Assembly: GCF_016889705.1 (NCBI RefSeq)
Contig: NZ_CP069526.1
Span: 9,018,001-9,082,000, forward strand
Length of the DNA: 64,000 nucleotides
Origin: Amycolatopsis sp. FDAARGOS 1241
GTDB lineage: Bacteria; Actinomycetota; Actinomycetes; Mycobacteriales; Pseudonocardiaceae
Direction of reading: 5' to 3'
Shown: one piece after another, positions 61,266-64,000 of the stretch
Layout: every line of letters starts with the position of its first letter
Position numbering within the stretch: the first letter of the stretch is position 1
Program-made: the position numbers and the translations under genes
The notes under the pieces: model-generated
Told to the model about the DNA's origin: nothing
The model's input: only the letters and a program-made list of their open reading frames with translations
The model's database searches: none

Positions 61266-62686
61266 GGGCGCAGCACCGCCATCCTCGTCACAGTCAGCTC
61301 TTCCACGGCGAACCGCGGGCCTTCTCGGCCGATGCCGGAGTCCTTCACCCCGCCGTACGGCATGGTGTCCGAGCGGAAGCCGGGCACCTCGTTCACGACC
61401 ACTCCGCCGACCTCGAGCTCGTCGAGCGCGCGCAACGCCGTGTTCAGGGAACGGCTGTACACGCTGGCGTGCAACCCGTAGCGCGAAGCGTTGACCGCCG
61501 CGAACGCTTCGTCCACATCGGACACGGTGCGCACGCAGACCACGGGGCCGAACACTTCCTCGTCCCAGCACTCGGCGCCGTCGGGCACGTCGGCGAGCAC
61601 CGTCGGCTCCAGCACGTCGTCACGCAGGCCGCCGCCCGCGAGTACCCGTGCGCCGGCGGCGATGGCCTTGTCGACCCACTCCCGCACGCGCTCAGTAGAG
61701 CGCCGGTCGATCAGCTTCGACACCCGGGTGGTCTCGAGCCGCGGGTCACCGACGGTCAGCTCGCCCAGCCGCGCCAGCACCTTCGCCGTGAACTCCTCGG
61801 CCACCGACGCGACCACCACCACCCGCTGCACCGAGATGCACGCCTGGCCCGACGCGTAGAACCCGCCACGCAGCACGGCGTCGGCCGCCGCGTCGAGATC
61901 CGCGTCCCCGGCGACCACGAGGGCGGCGTTGGAACCCAGCTCCAGCAACGTCTTTGTCGGCGCCGCGTCGCGGGCGATCCGGTGGCCGACGGCCGCCGAG
62001 CCGGTGAACGACACCGCGCCGATCCGCCGGTCGGTGACCAGCGCCGAGCCCACGGTGGCGTCGCCGGTCACCAGCTGCACCATCGCCGGGATCGGCGCGA
62101 GCGACCGCACGAGGTGCACCAGCCACAACGTGGCCAGCGGCGTCTGCGGCGCCGGCTTCAGCACCACCGGGCAGCCCGCGGCGATCGCCGGCGCGATCTT
62201 GTGCGATGCCAGCAGCACCGGGTAGTTGAACCCGGCGATCCCGACGACGACCCCGATCGGCTTGCGCTTCCAGAACCCGACCAGCCCGTCGCCCGAGGGC
62301 AGCAGGTCCAGCGGCACCGTTTCGCCGTGCAGCCGCGACACCTCTTCGGCCGCCGCTTCCCACGTGACGATCGTGCGCGCGATCTCCACCCGGCAGTCGA
62401 CGAGCGGTTTCCCGGTCTCCAGCACCAGCAGCCGCTCGAACTCCTCGCGGTGCTCGCGCAGCGCGGCGGCCACGCCGTTCAACAGCGCCCGGCGCTCGCG
62501 CGACGGCAGCGCCGCCACCTCGCGCGCGACGGCGCCGGCCTCGTCGATCGCCCGCGTGGCGAGCTGCGCCGTGCCGACGGGCGCGATGCCGGCCACGCTG
62601 CCGTCGTAGGGGAACACGACCTCCGCCGTGTCCACTGTGGATATCCAGCCGGAGCCGATCGGCAACCCCGCGGGGTATTCAGGCAT
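61262..62686 (-). CDS. NAD(P)-dependent aldehyde dehydrogenase
   Basis: The 474-residue enzyme has Asn154 in AGFNYPVLL, Glu249 in LLELGSNAAL and the catalytic Cys283 in ASGQACISVQR, all in place, with FTGSAAVGHRIA for the cofactor. It resembles succinate-semialdehyde or lactaldehyde-type enzymes. I start it at ATG 62686, which overlaps the upstream ABC gene's stop by eight bases (ATGCCTGA); a GTG at 62695 is possible. Part of the catabolic operon. Confidence 0.92.
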   Translation of the reverse strand: MPEYPAGLPIGSGWISTVDTAEVVFPYDGSVAGIAPVGTAQLATRAIDEAGAVAREVAALPSRERRALLNGVAAALREHREEFERLLVLETGKPLVDCRVEIARTIVTWEAAAEEVSRLHGETVPLDLLPSGDGLVGFWKRKPIGVVVGIAGFNYPVLLASHKIAPAIAAGCPVVLKPAPQTPLATLWLVHLVRSLAPIPAMVQLVTGDATVGSALVTDRRIGAVSFTGSAAVGHRIARDAAPTKTLLELGSNAALVVAGDADLDAAADAVLRGGFYASGQACISVQRVVVVASVAEEFTAKVLARLGELTVGDPRLETTRVSKLIDRRSTERVREWVDKAIAAGARVLAGGGLRDDVLEPTVLADVPDGAECWDEEVFGPVVCVRTVSDVDEAFAAVNASRYGLHASVYSRSLNTALRALDELEVGGVVVNEVPGFRSDTMPYGGVKDSGIGREGPRFAVEELTVTRMAVLRP

Positions 62687-63461
62687 CCTCCGCACTCCCT
62701 CCGCTCAGCCGGGCCAGCTCGGCGCGGAGGTTGGGCGCGGCCGCCAGCAACTCCCGGGTGTACTCGTGCCGCGGTGTCCCGTAGACCTCCTCCACGTCAC
62801 CCAGTTCGACGATCTCGCCGCGCCGCATCACGGCGACGCGGTCGCACACGTGGCGCACCACCCCGAGGTCGTGCGACACGAACACCAGTGTCAGCGAGAA
62901 CTCCTCGACCAGCCGAGCGAGCAGGTCCAGGATCTGCTTGCGCACGGACACGTCGAGCGCGCTCACCGGCTCGTCGGCCACGAGCACGCTCGGGTTCGGC
63001 GCGAGCGCGCGGGCGATGGAGATCCGCTGCCGCTGGCCGCCGGAGAACTGGTGCGGATAACGCGAAGCGGCGTCGGGCGGCAGGCCGACGGCCGCCAGCA
63101 GTTCCCCGACGCGCTCGGGATCGCGGTGGCCCAGCGGCTCGGAGACGATGTCGCGCACGCGCATCCTCGGGTCGAGTGAACCCATCGGGTCCTGGAACAC
63201 GATCTGCAGCGAGGTGCGCAGGAACCCCAGCTTGCGTTCGGGCTGGTCGTCGATGCGCCGGCCCTGGAACGACACCGTGCCCGACGTCGGCCGGTCCAGC
63301 GCGGCCAGCAGCCGCACCAGCGTCGACTTCCCCGAGCCCGATTCGCCGACGATGCCGAACCGCTGACCGGCCTCGACGTCGAAGCTCACGCCGCGCAGGG
63401 CGTGCACATCGCGGCGCGCGTACTTCCGGTGCAGGTCGCGGACCTCGATCAACGCGCTCAT
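62679..63461 (-). CDS. Peptide/opine ABC transporter ATPase, DppF-like
   Basis: The 260-residue ATPase has Walker A GESGSGKST (39-47), Q-loop IVFQDPMGSLDP, signature FSGGQRQRISIARALA, Walker B VLVADEPVSALD and switch FVSHDLGVV. It is typical of the second ATPase of peptide, nickel or opine transporters (DppF/OppF), but ends shortly after the domain rather than carrying the C-terminal oligopeptide-transporter extension in full. It overlaps the first ATPase by four bases (ATGA). Confidence 0.92.
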   Translation of the reverse strand: MSALIEVRDLHRKYARRDVHALRGVSFDVEAGQRFGIVGESGSGKSTLVRLLAALDRPTSGTVSFQGRRIDDQPERKLGFLRTSLQIVFQDPMGSLDPRMRVRDIVSEPLGHRDPERVGELLAAVGLPPDAASRYPHQFSGGQRQRISIARALAPNPSVLVADEPVSALDVSVRKQILDLLARLVEEFSLTLVFVSHDLGVVRHVCDRVAVMRRGEIVELGDVEEVYGTPRHEYTRELLAAAPNLRAELARLSGGSAEDA

Positions 63462-64000
63462 CGGGCCGCCCCGTCCAGATCAGAGGCGGCCAGCAGGGAC
63501 TTCGTGTACTCGTGCTGCGGCTTGGTGAGCACGTCCCGAGTCGACCCGCGTTCCACGATCTCGCCGTCCAGCATCACCAGCACGCGTTCGCACACCGACG
63601 CCACCACCGCCAGGTCGTGCGTGATGAACAGCAGCGCCGACTCGGCGGACAAGGAGCTCTTGAGCAACGCCAGGATCTGCGCCTGCACCGTCACGTCGAG
63701 GGCCGTCGTCGGCTCGTCGCAGATCAGCAGCGACGGCTCGTTGGCCAGCGCCATCGCGAGCACCACGCGCTGCCGCTGCCCACCGGAGAGCTGGTGCGGG
63801 TACGCCCGCGCGGTGCCCGGCAGCCCGACCGCCGCCAGCAGCTCCTCGGCCGGCCGCCCGCGCAGCCCGTGCACGCGGAACGGCTCCGTGACCTGCCGGC
63901 CGACGCGCATCGCCGGGTTCAGCGCCGTCATCGGCTCCTGGAACACCATCGACAACCCGTTGCCGCGCAGCTGGGACAAGTCCTTTTCGGACGCATCCAG
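63458..64000 (-). CDS. Peptide/opine ABC transporter ATPase, DppD-like, 3' part
   Basis: The frame runs off the window end, so the Walker A part is not seen. Present are Q-loop MVFQEPMTALNPAM, signature LSGGQRQRVVLAMALA, Walker B LLICDEPTTALDV and switch FITHDLAVV, then the C-terminal VERGSTRDVLTKPQHEYTKSLL that marks the DppD/OppD group. With 62679-63461 it forms a heterodimeric ATPase; permease and binding-protein genes presumably lie just beyond the window. Confidence 0.92.
   Translation of the reverse strand: MDASEKDLSQLRGNGLSMVFQEPMTALNPAMRVGRQVTEPFRVHGLRGRPAEELLAAVGLPGTARAYPHQLSGGQRQRVVLAMALANEPSLLICDEPTTALDVTVQAQILALLKSSLSAESALLFITHDLAVVASVCERVLVMLDGEIVERGSTRDVLTKPQHEYTKSLLAASDLDGAAR

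Overview
The window is about 70 percent G+C or higher, with dense genes, frequent GTG and TTG starts, many 4- and 8-base start/stop overlaps and a strongly G/C-biased third codon position. The gene set includes a LytS/LytTR pair, XRE/DUF397 and MmyB-type regulators, actinobacterial ECF sigma factors, a DUF6474-like protein and a PIG-V-like mannosyltransferase. Together these point to a filamentous actinomycete of the Pseudonocardiaceae, most likely Amycolatopsis or a close relative. That placement is inferred from gene content and not proven.

Layout. 1-7.1 kb, minus strand: the end of a LytS/LytTR sensory operon interrupted by an S49 peptidase, a frameshifted CxCC gene, an Fpg/Nei glycosylase, a small membrane protein, and an ECF sigma factor fused to its own zinc-finger anti-sigma domain, a membrane segment and a Thr/Ser-rich tail. 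7.3-9.4 kb: tRNA-Gly(GCC), a nine-unit tandem array of about 80 bp, a 107-bp hairpin element with a second copy at 31.6 kb, and a decayed phospholipase C fragment; this looks like a recombination scar. 9.4-11.9 kb: a lone Imm7 immunity protein, a DUF2716 protein and two unknowns. 12.0-21.2 kb: a surface-glycan locus with two paralogous membrane-anchored proteins, translationally coupled to a 1227-residue glycosyltransferase/glycosyltransferase/FkbM-methyltransferase fusion, then a PIG-V-like mannosyltransferase and an OafA-like acyltransferase.

21.3-33 kb: a NarL-type two-component system, an MmyB-type regulator divergent from a drug exporter with clear operator palindromes, a broken XRE/DUF397 pair, an ECF sigma factor coupled to a double-VOC protein, UDP-glucose dehydrogenase, a short-chain dehydrogenase, a methyltransferase and a PadR regulator. 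33-47 kb: a TM0106-type nuclease, a HxlR regulator with an FMN reductase, a four-gene OpuC-like osmoprotectant ABC transporter, a copper operon (membrane protein, YcnI, CopC, CopD), a phosphotransferase and an XRE/TPR regulator. 47-57.9 kb: a beta-glucoside module (GH1 enzyme, sugar transporter, divergent TetR), a MerR regulator with a textbook spacer palindrome, a secreted Cys-rich protein whose upstream region holds three perfect DnaA boxes, a PLP-fold deaminase/aldolase divergent from a sugar-lactone oxidase, a PRPP synthetase and two further genes. 58.2-64 kb: a catabolic cluster of CitE-like lyase, amidase, short-chain dehydrogenase, aldehyde dehydrogenase and two peptide-type ABC ATPases, running off the window end.

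The items most worth a second look are the DnaA-box cluster, the dispersed hairpin element with the adjacent tandem array, the tri-domain glycan enzyme with its two paralogous membrane partners, and the sigma/anti-sigma fusion. Gene starts were chosen by ribosome-binding sites and family N-termini and are stated where they matter.
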